Positions 8,392 through 17,868 of a DNA stretch of 64,000 nucleotides are shown here, in pieces. The notes beneath the pieces are model-generated. The model worked only from the letters and a program-made list of their open reading frames with translations, did no database searches and was not told the DNA's origin. The translations under genes were made by a program, and so were the position numbers. This DNA is from Microbacterium sp. AZCO (GTDB lineage: Bacteria; Actinomycetota; Actinomycetes; Actinomycetales; Microbacteriaceae), in contig NZ_CP154857.1 in the NCBI RefSeq assembly GCF_039614715.1, positions 3,472,001-3,536,000 on the forward strand, read 5' to 3'. Numbering within the stretch: position 1 is the stretch's first letter; every line of letters starts with the position of its first letter.

Positions 8392-9551
8392 GACGTCCCC
8401 TCTTCGAAGGATGCCTCGTAATCGGCGAGCCACTGGCGCTGCTCGTCCACGAGCGGGTGCGGCTCGGAGTACACGTGATCGAACATGAGATTGCGCGGGA
8501 TGCCGTCGAGCTGCATCGTGCGCACGCGCGTGTCCTCGGCGACGGCGTCGGCCTCGGCATCCACGTCCGTGAAGAAGTCGGAGGAGGCGCCGCGCGCCTC
8601 GAGGAACGCGCGCATGCGCGCGATGGGGTCGCGTCGCACCCACGAGAGCTCTTCGTCCGATGTGCGGTACTTCGTCGGGTCGTCGCTCGTCGTGTGCGCG
8701 CCCATCCGGTAGGTCAGCGCCTCGATCGCGCGCGGGCCGGCGCCGGAGCGCGCCTCCTCGAGGGCGACGCGGGTGACGGCGTAGCTCGCGAGCACGTCGT
8801 TGCCGTCGATCGGGATGCTCGGCATGCCGTATCCCTCGCCGCGCTTGTGCAGCGGCGAGCGCGACTGCGTCGCGACGGGCACCGAGATGGCCCACTGGTT
8901 GTTCTGCAGGAAGAAGACCTCGGGGGTGTTGTAGCTCGCGGCGAACACCATCGCCTCGTGCACGTCGCCCTGGCTCGATGCGCCGTCGCCGTAGTAGACG
9001 ACGACGGCCTCGTCCCGCTCCGGATCGCCCGTCCCGCACTTGCCGTCGAAGACGAGGCCCATCGCGAGCCCGGTCGCGTGCAGCGTCTGCGAGCCGAGGA
9101 CGAGGGTGTAGATGTGCGTGTTGCCGTTGCGCGGATCGGTGGGATCCCAGCCGCCGTGGGTGAGGCCGCGCATGACGCGGATGATGTCGACCACGTCGAC
9201 GCCGCGGATCCGCGCGACGACGTGCTCGCGGTACGACGGGAAGATGTGGTCCTGCGGGCGCGCGGCGCGGACGGAGCCGACCTGCGCCGCCTCCTGGCCG
9301 AGGCTCGGCGGCCACAGCGCGAGCTGCCCCTGACGCTGCAGGTTGGTGGCCTGCCGGTCGAAGGCGCGGATGACGACCATGTCCCGATAGAACCCCTCGA
9401 GCTCGGCGTCGCTCAGCGACTCGATGATCTCGAGGTAGGGCTCGGCCGCCGCGGACGGGGCGAGACTGCCGTCGGGCGCGAGCACTCTGACGACCGCGGA
9501 GTCCGCGGCCTCGGATGCGTGGTCTTGAACCGAGTTTTCGGTCTGGGTCAC
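8388..9551 (-). CDS. 2-oxoisovalerate dehydrogenase E1 alpha subunit
   Basis: 387-residue thiamine-diphosphate enzyme. The ThDP motif is GDGASSQGDVHEAMVFAASYNTPEVFFLQNNQW (GDG...NN), around residue 190, and the phosphorylation-loop-like stretch YRMGAHTTSDDPTKYR is conserved. It begins at GTG 9551, with AGGAA just ahead, only four bases after the hisC stop. E1alpha, E1beta and E2 together make the branched-chain 2-oxoacid dehydrogenase that yields acyl-CoA primers for iso/anteiso fatty acids, the dominant lipids of Microbacteriaceae (known biology). Confidence 0.93.
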   Translation of the reverse strand: MTQTENSVQDHASEAADSAVVRVLAPDGSLAPSAAAEPYLEIIESLSDAELEGFYRDMVVIRAFDRQATNLQRQGQLALWPPSLGQEAAQVGSVRAARPQDHIFPSYREHVVARIRGVDVVDIIRVMRGLTHGGWDPTDPRNGNTHIYTLVLGSQTLHATGLAMGLVFDGKCGTGDPERDEAVVVYYGDGASSQGDVHEAMVFAASYNTPEVFFLQNNQWAISVPVATQSRSPLHKRGEGYGMPSIPIDGNDVLASYAVTRVALEEARSGAGPRAIEALTYRMGAHTTSDDPTKYRTSDEELSWVRRDPIARMRAFLEARGASSDFFTDVDAEADAVAEDTRVRTMQLDGIPRNLMFDHVYSEPHPLVDEQRQWLADYEASFEEGTS

Positions 9552-9555
9552 GTTC

Positions 9556-10659
9556 CTACGCTAACCCTCGCCCCGGATGCCCTTCTGGGAGGCTTCCGAC
9601 AACGGATGCTGCGATCCCTAGGACCTTGTCCACGGACTCATGCTCTCCGACGGATATACGGATGCCGTCACCCGCGAACGGTCGCACCACGAGGCCGCCC
9701 GCGACGAACTTCTCCGCGATCTCCAGCGACTCGGACCCGGCGGGGAGCCACACGAAGTTGCCCTGCGCATAGGGGACGGCCCAGCCGAGCCCGCGGAGAC
9801 CCGCGACGAGCGCGTCACGCCGCTCGGCGATGACGGACACCCGCTCGAGCAGCTCGCGCTCGGCGTCGAGGCTCGCGAGCGCCGCGACCTCAGCGTGCGC
9901 CGTGACCGAGAGGGGGATCGCGGTCGATCGTGCCGCGTCGAGGATGCGCGGGTGGCCGATCGCGTAGCCGACACGGAGGGCGGCGAGGCCGAACGCCTTC
10001 GAGAACGTGCGGAGGACGACGACATTGGGATGCCCCTCTCCGCCGAGCACGCGGAGGCCGTCGACGGCGTTGGGGTCGGTGACGAATTCGGCATACGCCT
10101 CGTCGAGGATCACCAGCACGTCGCTCGGGATCTTCGCCAGGAAAGCCTCGAACTCGTCGTGCCCGACGATGGGGCCGGTCGGGTTGTTGGGGCTGCAGAC
10201 GATGACGACGCGCGTGCGCTCGGTGACCGCCGCGGCCATCGCGTCGAGATCGTGCCGTGCGCCCTCGCCGAGGGGCACCTGCACGGGGGTCGCGCCGGCG
10301 ATGAGGACGAGTCCGGGGTAGGCCTCGAACGACCGCCACGCGTAGAGGACCTCGTCGCCGGGGCCTGCCGCGGCGAGGATCAGCTGCGCGAGGATCGACA
10401 CGCTGCCGGCCCCGATGTGCACCTCGTCGAGAGTCACGCCGAACCGGTCGGCGAGGCGCTCGCGGAGGCGGCCGGCCGTGGCATCCGGATATCTGTTGAG
10501 AGCCGTCGCGGACTGCACCGCCTCGAGCACGCCCGGCAGCGGGTCGAACGGGTTCTCGTTGCTCGAGAGCTTGAAGGCGCCCGGCCCCGCCTGCGTGCCC
10601 TGCTTGTACGGCGGGAGCGCGGCGATCTCGGGTCGGATTCGGACGGGAGCGTCTGTCAC
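9556..10659 (-). CDS. hisC: histidinol-phosphate / aromatic aminotransferase (HisC family)
   Basis: 367-residue fold-type I PLP aminotransferase. The PLP lysine lies in [19 protein letters not shown]; substrate and cofactor residues are in [35 protein letters not shown] and DEAYAEF. The GTG at 10659 ([21 protein letters not shown]) is the family start. No other his genes are near. It sits four bases ahead of the branched-chain dehydrogenase E1alpha gene, so it may instead be a Pat-type aromatic or broad aminotransferase feeding that pathway; sequence family alone does not separate the two. Confidence 0.85.
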   Translation of the reverse strand: MTDAPVRIRPEIAALPPYKQGTQAGPGAFKLSSNENPFDPLPGVLEAVQSATALNRYPDATAGRLRERLADRFGVTLDEVHIGAGSVSILAQLILAAAGPGDEVLYAWRSFEAYPGLVLIAGATPVQVPLGEGARHDLDAMAAAVTERTRVVIVCSPNNPTGPIVGHDEFEAFLAKIPSDVLVILDEAYAEFVTDPNAVDGLRVLGGEGHPNVVVLRTFSKAFGLAALRVGYAIGHPRILDAARSTAIPLSVTAHAEVAALASLDAERELLERVSVIAERRDALVAGLRGLGWAVPYAQGNFVWLPAGSESLEIAEKFVAGGLVVRPFAGDGIRISVGEHESVDKVLGIAASVVGSLPEGHPGRGLA

Positions 10660-10746
10660 CCTTCCGAGTCTAGAAGCGCTGGTCGCCGCGCGTCGCGGGG
10701 TCAAGGCCCTGCTCGCCGCGGAGGCGCGTGCGAGACTGAGCGCACT

Positions 10747-11142
10747 ATGGGCTTCCTCATCCGCGTCGTCGTGAACGCCTTCGCCATCTGGATCGTGACC
10801 CTGATGCCCGCGCTGCAGGTCACCGTCATCGCGTTCCCGCCGGGCGAGACGCTGCAGTACGTCCTGACGCTGCTCATCGTGGCGGCGATCTTCGCCATCG
10901 TGAACACCATCATCGGGACGATCGTGAAGATCATCTCGATCCCGCTGTACATCCTCACGCTCGGCCTGATCGGCCTCGTCATCAACGGCTTCCTGCTGTG
11001 GCTCACGGCCTGGATCACGAGCTTCTGGAACTGGGGCCTGCGCGTCGAGGACTTCTGGTGGGGGATCGTCGCGGCGCTCGTCATCTCGATCATCAACTGG
11101 ATCGCCGGGATGTTCCTGCGTCCTCGTCACCGCAGGGACTGA
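10747..11142 (+). CDS. phage holin family 4 (YvlD-like) membrane protein
   Basis: 131 residues, four hydrophobic helices and almost no loops: [61 protein letters not shown] and [19 protein letters not shown]. This is the PF04020 pattern, a family named for a phage holin but widespread on bacterial chromosomes. The ATG at 10747 begins right after the conserved start of hydrophobicity. It is divergent from hisC and its last 50 bases overlap the end of the convergent alpha/beta hydrolase gene. Cellular role unknown. Confidence 0.85.
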   Translation: MGFLIRVVVNAFAIWIVTLMPALQVTVIAFPPGETLQYVLTLLIVAAIFAIVNTIIGTIVKIISIPLYILTLGLIGLVINGFLLWLTAWITSFWNWGLRVEDFWWGIVAALVISIINWIAGMFLRPRHRRD

Positions 11143-12547
11143 CGCCCGGCGCGGCTACGACGCCCGGCGCAGGGACTGGGCCCGGCGCGGGGACCGCGCC
11201 GGGCACAGGGACCCCGCCCGGCGCCCCCGCGCCCGGCACAGGAACGGCGCACGGGGTCCGCTCGGCGCCGAACTCGAGCACCTCGACCGAGGTCGCGCTC
11301 TGCAGCTCGTCGAGGCGCCCGCGCACGGCATCCATCCGCGGGTCGCTCGAGGCGTCGAGCATGGCCGCGGTCTGCTCGTACTCCCCGATGTGGTGCGCCG
11401 CTAGCGGGTCGGCGACCGGGAGAGGGGGGTCGACCGACCGCTCGGCGACGAAGCTGCCGGCCGCACCCGTGCCGCCGTCGAGCCCGCCTCCCGCGATCGC
11501 CCCCACCGGGTCGTCGGTATGGCGGATCGTGACGTCGAGGGTGCCGTCGCCCACCTCGGCGTCGACGGGCGACCCGAACGTCACGAGCGTCCGGGTGTCG
11601 AAGCCGCCCTCGACCGCGAGGCGCGACGTGATCATCGCGCCTTGGGAGTAGCCGAAGGCGTGGACGGTGTCGCCCGGCTTCGCTCCCGCCGCCCGCAGCG
11701 CCTCGAGCGTCGCCTCGTACGAGGCGGACTTCTGGCCGAGGTACAGCTGCTTGTTCGAGGTGAAGTCCCACGGGCCTCTGCTCGTGGTCCCCGCCACGTA
11801 GACGGCGTACTGCCGCGAGCCGTCCGGCATCGTGTACCGCTCGACCCGCACCCGGGCGGCCGGATCGCTGGGGATGCGCGCCGCTATGCCCGCGAGCGAC
11901 GTCGGCGCGCCCGCCTCGGCGCCCACGGCGGCCGTCACCGGGATGAGCTCGACGGCCGGGGCCGGACCCGTCAAGCGCTCGCCCCGCAGGATCGTGCCCC
12001 CACCCGACGAGCGGAGCCCCGTCGTGAGCCCCAGCGCGACGATGCCCGCCCCCGCGGCGCCGGACCCCATTCCGAGCCACGAGCCGAACTCGACGGCGGG
12101 CCCCACGAAGGGCGCCGCCCACGACGCATCCCGCCACAGCTCGGCCCACCACGCCCGGGCGCCGCTCGAAGGGTGCTCCGCCTCGATCGCCTCGAGGCGG
12201 GCGTCGATGCGAGCCATCGCCGCCGCGTCGCCCGCCGATTCGGCCGCCGCCCGCCGGGCGTGGAGCTCGACCGTCTCGTACAGCGCCGCCGTGTCGCGCA
12301 GCCGCGCCGCGAGTCCGCCCGGGCGGTCGGTGAGGTCGCCCGCTCGACCGACGAGGCCGTAGGCGCGGCCGATCGCCCCCGTGTGCGCCACGCCCGGGAC
12401 GTACTCCACCTGGTGCGCCGCCTCGCGCAGAAGTCGTGTGAGGTCGTGCAGGTCGCCCTCCAGCGCGTCCAGCCGGTCGGCGGCGGCGTAGAGGCTGTCG
12501 GTGTCGACGGCGACCACCCCGCCGCTGCGGATGTCGAGGTCGCCCAC
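11093..12547 (-). CDS. WXG100-like N-terminal domain fused to alpha/beta hydrolase
   Basis: 484-residue protein of unknown role. Residues 1-115 are helical with heptad-like spacing ([30 protein letters not shown]), like WXG100/ESX-type helical hairpins. A Gly/Ala-rich hydrophobic segment follows at about 150-190 ([20 protein letters not shown]). The C-terminal half is an alpha/beta hydrolase with the nucleophile elbow GYSQGAMI and a plausible Asp in [10 protein letters not shown] and His in [10 protein letters not shown]. The last 55 residues are a Pro/Val/Gly-rich tail ([20 protein letters not shown]). GTG 12547 follows the stop of the small upstream gene by one base, so the two are coupled. 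There is no signal peptide. The 3' end overlaps the convergent holin-like gene. Confidence 0.72.
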   Translation of the reverse strand: MGDLDIRSGGVVAVDTDSLYAAADRLDALEGDLHDLTRLLREAAHQVEYVPGVAHTGAIGRAYGLVGRAGDLTDRPGGLAARLRDTAALYETVELHARRAAAESAGDAAAMARIDARLEAIEAEHPSSGARAWWAELWRDASWAAPFVGPAVEFGSWLGMGSGAAGAGIVALGLTTGLRSSGGGTILRGERLTGPAPAVELIPVTAAVGAEAGAPTSLAGIAARIPSDPAARVRVERYTMPDGSRQYAVYVAGTTSRGPWDFTSNKQLYLGQKSASYEATLEALRAAGAKPGDTVHAFGYSQGAMITSRLAVEGGFDTRTLVTFGSPVDAEVGDGTLDVTIRHTDDPVGAIAGGGLDGGTGAAGSFVAERSVDPPLPVADPLAAHHIGEYEQTAAMLDASSDPRMDAVRGRLDELQSATSVEVLEFGAERTPCAVPVPGAGAPGGVPVPGAVPAPGPVPAPGVVAAPGVSPCGDEDAGTSRRSS

Positions 12548-12548
12548 G

Positions 12549-12800
12549 TCACCACGCTCCGGCGAGCGACGACTGCCACGCGGCACGCACATCGTGCTCG
12601 AGCACGAGGGTGTCGCGCCGCACGGCGTCGAGGTCGGCGATGAGCTCGGCGAGCTTCGACCGGTACGCGCGCGCCGCCTCGCACTCCCACGCGGTGTCGT
12701 GCTGAAGCCGGTGGAGCGCCGTCGTGGTCGCGTCGAGCCTGCGGCGCGCCTCGGGAAGGAGTCCGGCGGGGGCGTGGCGCGTCGTCACTGTCAGGTGCAT
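12549..12800 (-). CDS. small WXG100-like helical protein
   Basis: 83 residues, all helical by eye, with two helices around HDTAWECEAARAYRSKLAEL, which resembles the W-x-G turn and following A-x-x-F/Y-R pattern of ESX-type proteins although the Gly is replaced by Glu-Cys. Size and layout match WXG100 partners. It is the first gene of a two-gene unit with the hydrolase gene one base downstream, so the pair may form a complex. No type VII secretion ATPase is in the window, so export is speculative. Confidence 0.6.
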   Translation of the reverse strand: MHLTVTTRHAPAGLLPEARRRLDATTTALHRLQHDTAWECEAARAYRSKLAELIADLDAVRRDTLVLEHDVRAAWQSSLAGAW

Positions 12801-12879
12801 GCGTCGAGCCTGGCGTCGACGCGCACGCGAGCGGCGCGCCCTCCCGGAACCTCGGGAGAACGCGCCGCTCGACGCACCT

Positions 12880-12907
12880 GGGGAGGAGGCGCTGAGCCCT
12901 CCTCCCC
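12880..12907. terminator. rho-independent-like hairpin after nuclease gene
   Basis: A perfect 10-base-pair stem (GGGGAGGAGG / CCTCCTCCCC) with an 8-base loop lies seven bases beyond the stop of the minus-strand nuclease gene. A second small stem (CTCCCG / CGGGAG, 12841-12858) lies just past it. No U-tract, as is common in high-GC actinobacteria. Confidence 0.65.
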
Positions 12908-12913
12908 GTCGGC

Positions 12914-15637
12914 TCAGCCGGCCGGGCCGACCACCACCTTCGCCGTCGCCGTCGTGCTGTTGCCCGCGGCATCCGTCGCCCGGTACGTGAAGGTGTAGAC
13001 CGCCTTGTTCACGGCCCGCACCTGGAACGACGTGTCGCTCACCGTCACGACCTCGGCCTTCTTCGCACCGGACGCCGTCGCCTCGACGAGCTCGACCGTG
13101 ACCGGCCCGCCGCTGTCATCGGTCGCCGTGACGTCGATCGTGAGCGGGCGCAGCGCGCTGTTGGGCGGGAAGATGCGCGATTCCGACGGCGTGACCACGA
13201 GGGTCGGCGCCGTCGTGTCGGGCTCGGGCAGGTCGATGCCGACGATGACCGGGTCGTGGTCGCTCGACCGGTACGGGTCGGGCGCCCAGAGCGCGTCCTC
13301 GAGCGGCTGCTTGAACGACATGTCGTAGTCGAGGATGCTCGGCTCGTCGGCGTTGATGTTCCACGGCGCGGCGCCCGTCACGTCGGCGACGAGGCCGGGC
13401 CCGGCCAGCGCGTGGTCGAGGTAGCCCAGCTGCCCGTCGAAGTCGTAGGAGTAGGCATCCTCCCCCTGATACTTCAGCAGCAGATCGGTGTACCCGGCCG
13501 CCTCGAAGGCCCGGATGGGGTCCTCCTTGTCGTACGAGTTGAGGTCGCCGATGATGAGCGAACGGTCGCCCGTGCCCTGGCCCGTGGGGTCGGTCGCGAG
13601 CCAGTCGGTGATCGCCTGCGCGGCCGCGGTGCGAACGCCGTTGCAGTTGCCCTGACCGTCTCCCGCGTCGGGGTCGCCGGGGCACGCCGATCCCTTCGAC
13701 TTCAGGTGGTTCACGACGACCGTCACGGCGGCGTCGTCGCTCACACGCCCGAAGGTCTGCGCGAGGGCCGGCCGGTTCAGCGTGTCGATGAACCGCGGGT
13801 CGACCGCCGACGTCAGCAGCGCGAAGTCGCCGAGCGGCTGCACGGTGGCCTTCTTGTAGAGGAACGCCGTCGTGATGGCGTCGGTGCCCACCTTGCCGGT
13901 GTTGACGAAGCCGTACACATCACCGCCGACCTTCGCGTTGAGCGCCCGGGTCAGCTCCGCGACCGCGGAGCTCGCCGGATCGGTCGTCGAGCCGTTGTTC
14001 TCGATCTCCATGAGACCGAAGACGTCGGCGTCGATGGCCGAGAGGGCCGCCACGATCTTCGCCTCCTGCCGCTGGAACTCCTCCACGGTGTCCGCGCCAC
14101 GGGTGTAGTCGTCGTCGTTGGAATTCGTCGGCGTCGGATCGATCGTGGTGAAGAAGTTGAGCACGTTGAAGCTCGACACCTTCAGGTCGCCGCCGACCGT
14201 CGGCACCGCGGGCCGCGGGTTCTCGACCCGGAACCCGGCGGGCTTCGTGAGCTGGATGCCGTAGCTCGTCTGCCCGTCGGCGCTGCGCACGCGCTGATCG
14301 AGCACACCCGTCACCGACGCCAGCACGTCGCCGCCCCGGAACGAGTTCTCGAGCGTGAACGGCTGACCGTTCGGGTGAAGGGCGGGCGACGGATTCTGCA
14401 GCGAGCGCCCGTCGTCGATCGTGATGCGCTCGACGAGGTTCGCCGCGGCGAGCGCCGCCGCCTCGGGCGTCCCCGCGTCGAAGGTCGCCGTCGGCTGATA
14501 CTGCCGCGTCAGGCCGGCATCGATCGTGCCGTAGCGCGCGAACTCGAAGTACTCGAGGATCGCGAGGTCCTGCGGCACGGTGACGTACATGCTCTCGAGC
14601 GCCTCGCGCTGAGCGTCGGTCGCGGGAAGCGTCAAGGCGGCGGGAGCCGGCAGCGCGGCATCCGTGTCGCAGATCTCCATGCCGTTCGCGGTGATCTCGG
14701 TGAGCCCCTGGAACTCGCTCACGACGCCCGCGACGCTCACGACGTCGCCGACCGACACGTCGAGCGCGCCCTCGCCGTTGCCGGGTGTGTTGTCGGCGTC
14801 GTTGCGGTACACGAAGACGCCGTCAGACGTGGCGGGGTTCCCGTCGCCGGCATCCTGCAGGAAGAAGCCGTCGAAGCCGCCGGTCTGGAAGTCGCCGACG
14901 ACGGTGCCCTGCACCCGCACGACGGAGCCGGCGACGGGAGAGGCATCCCCCGCACCCTGCACGGCCCCGATGGGAGTCGGAGCGAGGGTGCACCCGGCGA
15001 CGGGATCGGGGTCGCCCGGGTCGCCCGGGTCGACGGTTCCGGGGCACGTCGAGGTGTGGGAGCCGAGACCCGACACGGTGTCGGTCGGGAGGATGTTCCA
15101 CTGAGCCGTCGGGACGAAGGCGTCGGAGCCGTTGGGGTCGCCGCAGCTGTCGGCCTTGCGCTGCAGGGTGCGGTCCTGCGTGATGTCGTTGCCCGAGCCC
15201 CAGAAGCTCCCGGGGTCGGTTCCGATCTGTCCGAACACGTCGAGGATCTGACCGTCCTTGGTCAGTGCGATCGCGTCGTCGCCGTTGAAGAGCGCCTGCG
15301 AGGTCGTGAGGTCGGCCTGCGCGAGGATCGCGGGGTTGGCGAGGGTGCTCGCGAGCACGAAGACGTCGTGCGAGGCGAGTGTGCCCGTGAGCGGGACCTG
15401 GAGACCCGCGGAGGACGATCCGTTGAAGAAGAAGTCGAGCCGGTAACCCGCCAGGGGCACGGCGGCGTCGGTGGGGTTGTAGACCTCGACGGCCTTGTTG
15501 TTGCTGAGACCCTCGACGACCTCGCTCAGGAAGAGCGGTGCGGGCTCGGCCGCCGTGGCCGGGGGTGCGGCCACGAGGGCGCCGAGGACGACGGCTCCCG
15601 CGGCGAGATAGACGGATGGACGGACGAGACGATGCAC
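12914..15637 (-). CDS. secreted ExeM/NucH-type nuclease with lamin-tail domain
   Basis: 907-residue exported nuclease. GTG 15637 is fixed by a perfect AAGGAGGT five bases upstream and by the signal peptide VHRLVRPSVYLAAGAVVLGALVAAPPATAAEPAP. Next comes a lamin-tail domain (PLFLSEVVEGLSNNKAVEVYNP), an OB-like region, and an endonuclease/exonuclease/phosphatase domain with LKVSSFNVLNFFTTID, FGLMEIENNG, VVVNHLKSKGS, IIGDLNSYDKEDPI, YLDHALAG and YRSSDHDPVIVGID, the full set of metal and catalytic residues. The C-terminus has an Ig-like/PKD-type module (FTYRATDAAGNSTTATA). It probably degrades extracellular DNA for phosphate or nucleotides. No sortase signal is present, so it is likely released. 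Confidence 0.9.
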   Translation of the reverse strand: MHRLVRPSVYLAAGAVVLGALVAAPPATAAEPAPLFLSEVVEGLSNNKAVEVYNPTDAAVPLAGYRLDFFFNGSSSAGLQVPLTGTLASHDVFVLASTLANPAILAQADLTTSQALFNGDDAIALTKDGQILDVFGQIGTDPGSFWGSGNDITQDRTLQRKADSCGDPNGSDAFVPTAQWNILPTDTVSGLGSHTSTCPGTVDPGDPGDPDPVAGCTLAPTPIGAVQGAGDASPVAGSVVRVQGTVVGDFQTGGFDGFFLQDAGDGNPATSDGVFVYRNDADNTPGNGEGALDVSVGDVVSVAGVVSEFQGLTEITANGMEICDTDAALPAPAALTLPATDAQREALESMYVTVPQDLAILEYFEFARYGTIDAGLTRQYQPTATFDAGTPEAAALAAANLVERITIDDGRSLQNPSPALHPNGQPFTLENSFRGGDVLASVTGVLDQRVRSADGQTSYGIQLTKPAGFRVENPRPAVPTVGGDLKVSSFNVLNFFTTIDPTPTNSNDDDYTRGADTVEEFQRQEAKIVAALSAIDADVFGLMEIENNGSTTDPASSAVAELTRALNAKVGGDVYGFVNTGKVGTDAITTAFLYKKATVQPLGDFALLTSAVDPRFIDTLNRPALAQTFGRVSDDAAVTVVVNHLKSKGSACPGDPDAGDGQGNCNGVRTAAAQAITDWLATDPTGQGTGDRSLIIGDLNSYDKEDPIRAFEAAGYTDLLLKYQGEDAYSYDFDGQLGYLDHALAGPGLVADVTGAAPWNINADEPSILDYDMSFKQPLEDALWAPDPYRSSDHDPVIVGIDLPEPDTTAPTLVVTPSESRIFPPNSALRPLTIDVTATDDSGGPVTVELVEATASGAKKAEVVTVSDTSFQVRAVNKAVYTFTYRATDAAGNSTTATAKVVVGPAG

Positions 15638-15799
15638 GGGACCTCCTTGGCGAGCACATGGAAAGAGAGGCCTCGTGAGCCTCTCCCGGTGCACACCGTA
15701 GGCGAGAGGGGCGGGGAGCGGTAGACCTTGTGGTGACGGCGCGGTGAACGGTAGTGAACCGGATTTCGGCCGTGCGCGCGGCCGCCGTCTGGGCAGAGA

Positions 15800-16315
15800 A
15801 TGGACCGCATGACCGCGAGCGCCGCCGATCCCTTCCGGGTCGTCTTCGTGTGCACCGGCAACATCTGCCGGTCGGTCATGGCGGAGGTCGTGTTCCGGGG
15901 GTTCGCGGATGCCGCGGGCCTGCGCGATCGCGTCGGCTCGACGAGCGCCGGCACCGGCGACTGGCACGTCGGGGAGCGGGCCGATCAGCGCACGATCGAG
16001 GCGCTCACCCGCCGCGGCTACGACGGCTCGCATCACCGGGCCCGCCAGTTCACCCTCGCCGACTTCGCGCACAACGACCTCGTCGTCGCGCTCGACCGCA
16101 GCCACGAGCGCATCCTCAAGGGCTGGGCGCCCGGCGAGACCGACGCCGACAAGATCGCGCTGCTCATGTCGTTCGATCCGTCGGCGCGCAGTCTCGACGT
16201 GCCCGACCCGTACTACGCGGGTCCCGGAATGTTCGACGAGGTGCTCGGTATGATCGAGAGCGCGAGCCGGGCGCTCTTCCGGCAGCTCGAACCCGCGATA
16301 CGACCCGCCGTCTGA
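15800..16315 (+). CDS. low-molecular-weight protein-tyrosine phosphatase
   Basis: 171-residue phosphatase. The P-loop CTGNICRS (Cys-x5-Arg) is at the N-terminus after a beta strand (FRVVFV) and the general acid Asp lies in DVPDPYYAG, so all catalytic residues are present. It starts at ATG 15800, or at ATG 15809; no clear ribosome-binding site marks either. It is divergent from the nuclease gene and directly upstream of purB (38 bases). In actinobacteria such enzymes often act on tyrosine kinases of polysaccharide synthesis, but no such kinase is nearby. Confidence 0.9.
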   Translation: MDRMTASAADPFRVVFVCTGNICRSVMAEVVFRGFADAAGLRDRVGSTSAGTGDWHVGERADQRTIEALTRRGYDGSHHRARQFTLADFAHNDLVVALDRSHERILKGWAPGETDADKIALLMSFDPSARSLDVPDPYYAGPGMFDEVLGMIESASRALFRQLEPAIRPAV

Positions 16316-16353
16316 CTCGGCGCGGTCTCGCGTGAAGGCCCGACGGGAGTCCC

Positions 16354-17790
16354 GTGACCATCTCCTCCGACCAGCCCCTGGGTGTTCAGCCCCTCAGCCC
16401 CCTCGACGGCCGCTATCGCGCCGCCGTCTCGGGACTCGGCGAGTACCTCTCCGAAGCGGGCCTCAACCGCGCCCGCGTCGAGGTCGAGGTCGAGTGGCTC
16501 ATCGCCCTCACCGACCGCTCGCTGTTCGGCACGACGCCGCTCGGCGAGACCGAGAAGGACCGGCTGCGGGTGCTCTACCTCGACTTCGGGCCCGACGAGA
16601 TCCAGTGGCTCGCCGAGCGCGAGGCGGTCACGCGGCACGACGTCAAGGCCGTCGAGTACCTCGTGCGCGACCGGCTCACCCAGCTCGGCCTCGACGGCAT
16701 CGCCGAGCTGACGCACTTCGCCTGCACGAGCGAGGACATCAACTCCACCGCCTACGCCCTCACGGTCAAGCGCGCCGTCGAAGAGGTGTGGCTCCCGAAG
16801 CTCCGTGCGGTGATCGCGTCCCTGCGCGCTCTCGCCGAGAAGCATCGGGATGCCGCGATGCTGTCCCGCACGCACGGTCAGCCGGCGACCCCCACGACGA
16901 TGGGCAAGGAGCTCGCCGTCTTCGCGTGGCGCCTCGAGCGCGTCGCGGCGCAGGTCGCGGCATCCGATTTCCTCGCGAAGTTCTCGGGCGCGACCGGAAC
17001 GTGGTCTGCGCACCTCGCCGCGGAGCCCGACGTCGCGTGGCCGATCGTCTCGCAGGAGTTCATCGAGTCCCTCGATCTCGGCTTCAACCCGCTGACGACC
17101 CAGATCGAGTCGCACGATTGGCAGGTCGAGCTGTACGACCGCATCCGCCACGCGGGCGGCATCCTGCACAATCTCGCGACCGACATCTGGACGTACATCT
17201 CGATCGGCTACTTCACCCAGATCCCGGTCGCCGGTGCGACGGGGTCATCGACGATGCCGCACAAGATCAACCCGATCCGGTTCGAGAACGCCGAGGCGAA
17301 CCTCGAGATCTCGGGCGGCCTTCTCGCGACGCTGGCGCAGACCCTCGTCACGAGCCGCCTGCAGCGCGACCTGACCGACTCGACGACGCAGCGCAACATC
17401 GGCGTCGCCCTCGGCCACTCCCTCCTCGCGCTGGACAACCTGCAGCGCGGCCTGGGCGAGATCTCGCTCGCCGAGGACGTGCTGCTCGCCGACCTCGACG
17501 GCAACTGGGAGGTGCTCGGCGAGGCGATCCAGACGGCCGTGCGCGCCGAGGTCGTCGCCGGCCGCTCGACCATCACCGACCCCTACGCGCTGCTCAAGGA
17601 GCTCACGCGCGGCCGCCGCGTCGGCGCGGCCGAGCTCGCCGAGTTCGTGCGCGGTCTCGAGATCGGCGACGAGGCCAAGGAGCGCCTGCTCGCGCTGACC
17701 CCCGCGACCTACACGGGCATCGCGTCCGAGCTCGTCGACGTGCTCGACGAGGAGCTCGAGCCCGAGGCCGAGCCCCGCTCGTCGGTCTAG
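16354..17790 (+). CDS. purB: adenylosuccinate lyase
   Basis: 478-residue enzyme of the fumarase/aspartase superfamily that cleaves SAICAR and adenylosuccinate in purine synthesis. The signature is TGSSTMPHKINPIRFENAEANL; TSEDINSTAYAL and MLSRTHGQPATPTTMGKELAVFAWRLERV carry the other conserved regions. The variant resembles the longer E. coli type PurB (starts LSPLDGRYRAAVSGLGEYLSEAGL). Start is GTG 16354. Its stop codon TAG at 17788-17790 is the beginning of a 20-base sequence repeated 62 bases downstream. Confidence 0.95.
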   Translation: MTISSDQPLGVQPLSPLDGRYRAAVSGLGEYLSEAGLNRARVEVEVEWLIALTDRSLFGTTPLGETEKDRLRVLYLDFGPDEIQWLAEREAVTRHDVKAVEYLVRDRLTQLGLDGIAELTHFACTSEDINSTAYALTVKRAVEEVWLPKLRAVIASLRALAEKHRDAAMLSRTHGQPATPTTMGKELAVFAWRLERVAAQVAASDFLAKFSGATGTWSAHLAAEPDVAWPIVSQEFIESLDLGFNPLTTQIESHDWQVELYDRIRHAGGILHNLATDIWTYISIGYFTQIPVAGATGSSTMPHKINPIRFENAEANLEISGGLLATLAQTLVTSRLQRDLTDSTTQRNIGVALGHSLLALDNLQRGLGEISLAEDVLLADLDGNWEVLGEAIQTAVRAEVVAGRSTITDPYALLKELTRGRRVGAAELAEFVRGLEIGDEAKERLLALTPATYTGIASELVDVLDEELEPEAEPRSSV

Positions 17791-17868
17791 GAGCGCGGCT
17801 GGTCGCTCGCGGTCTTCTCGTCCGCGGCCCGGCCCGCGGCTGCGAGAACTAGGAGCGCGGCTGGTCGC
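17787..17868. repeat. 20-bp exact direct repeat, 62-bp period
   Basis: CTAGGAGCGCGGCTGGTCGC occurs at 17787-17806 and again at 17849-17868, with weaker similarity in between. The second copy encodes the C-terminal DQPRS and stop of the minus-strand membrane gene. The first copy supplies the purB stop codon. It looks like a short tandem duplication of that gene's 3' end. Confidence 0.85.

Noticed and set aside
13256..15724. 822-codon plus-strand frame opposite the nuclease gene
   Set aside because: Antisense shadow: Arg/Val/Glu/Asp-rich, no motifs, and the opposite strand has a complete nuclease with a perfect ribosome-binding site.
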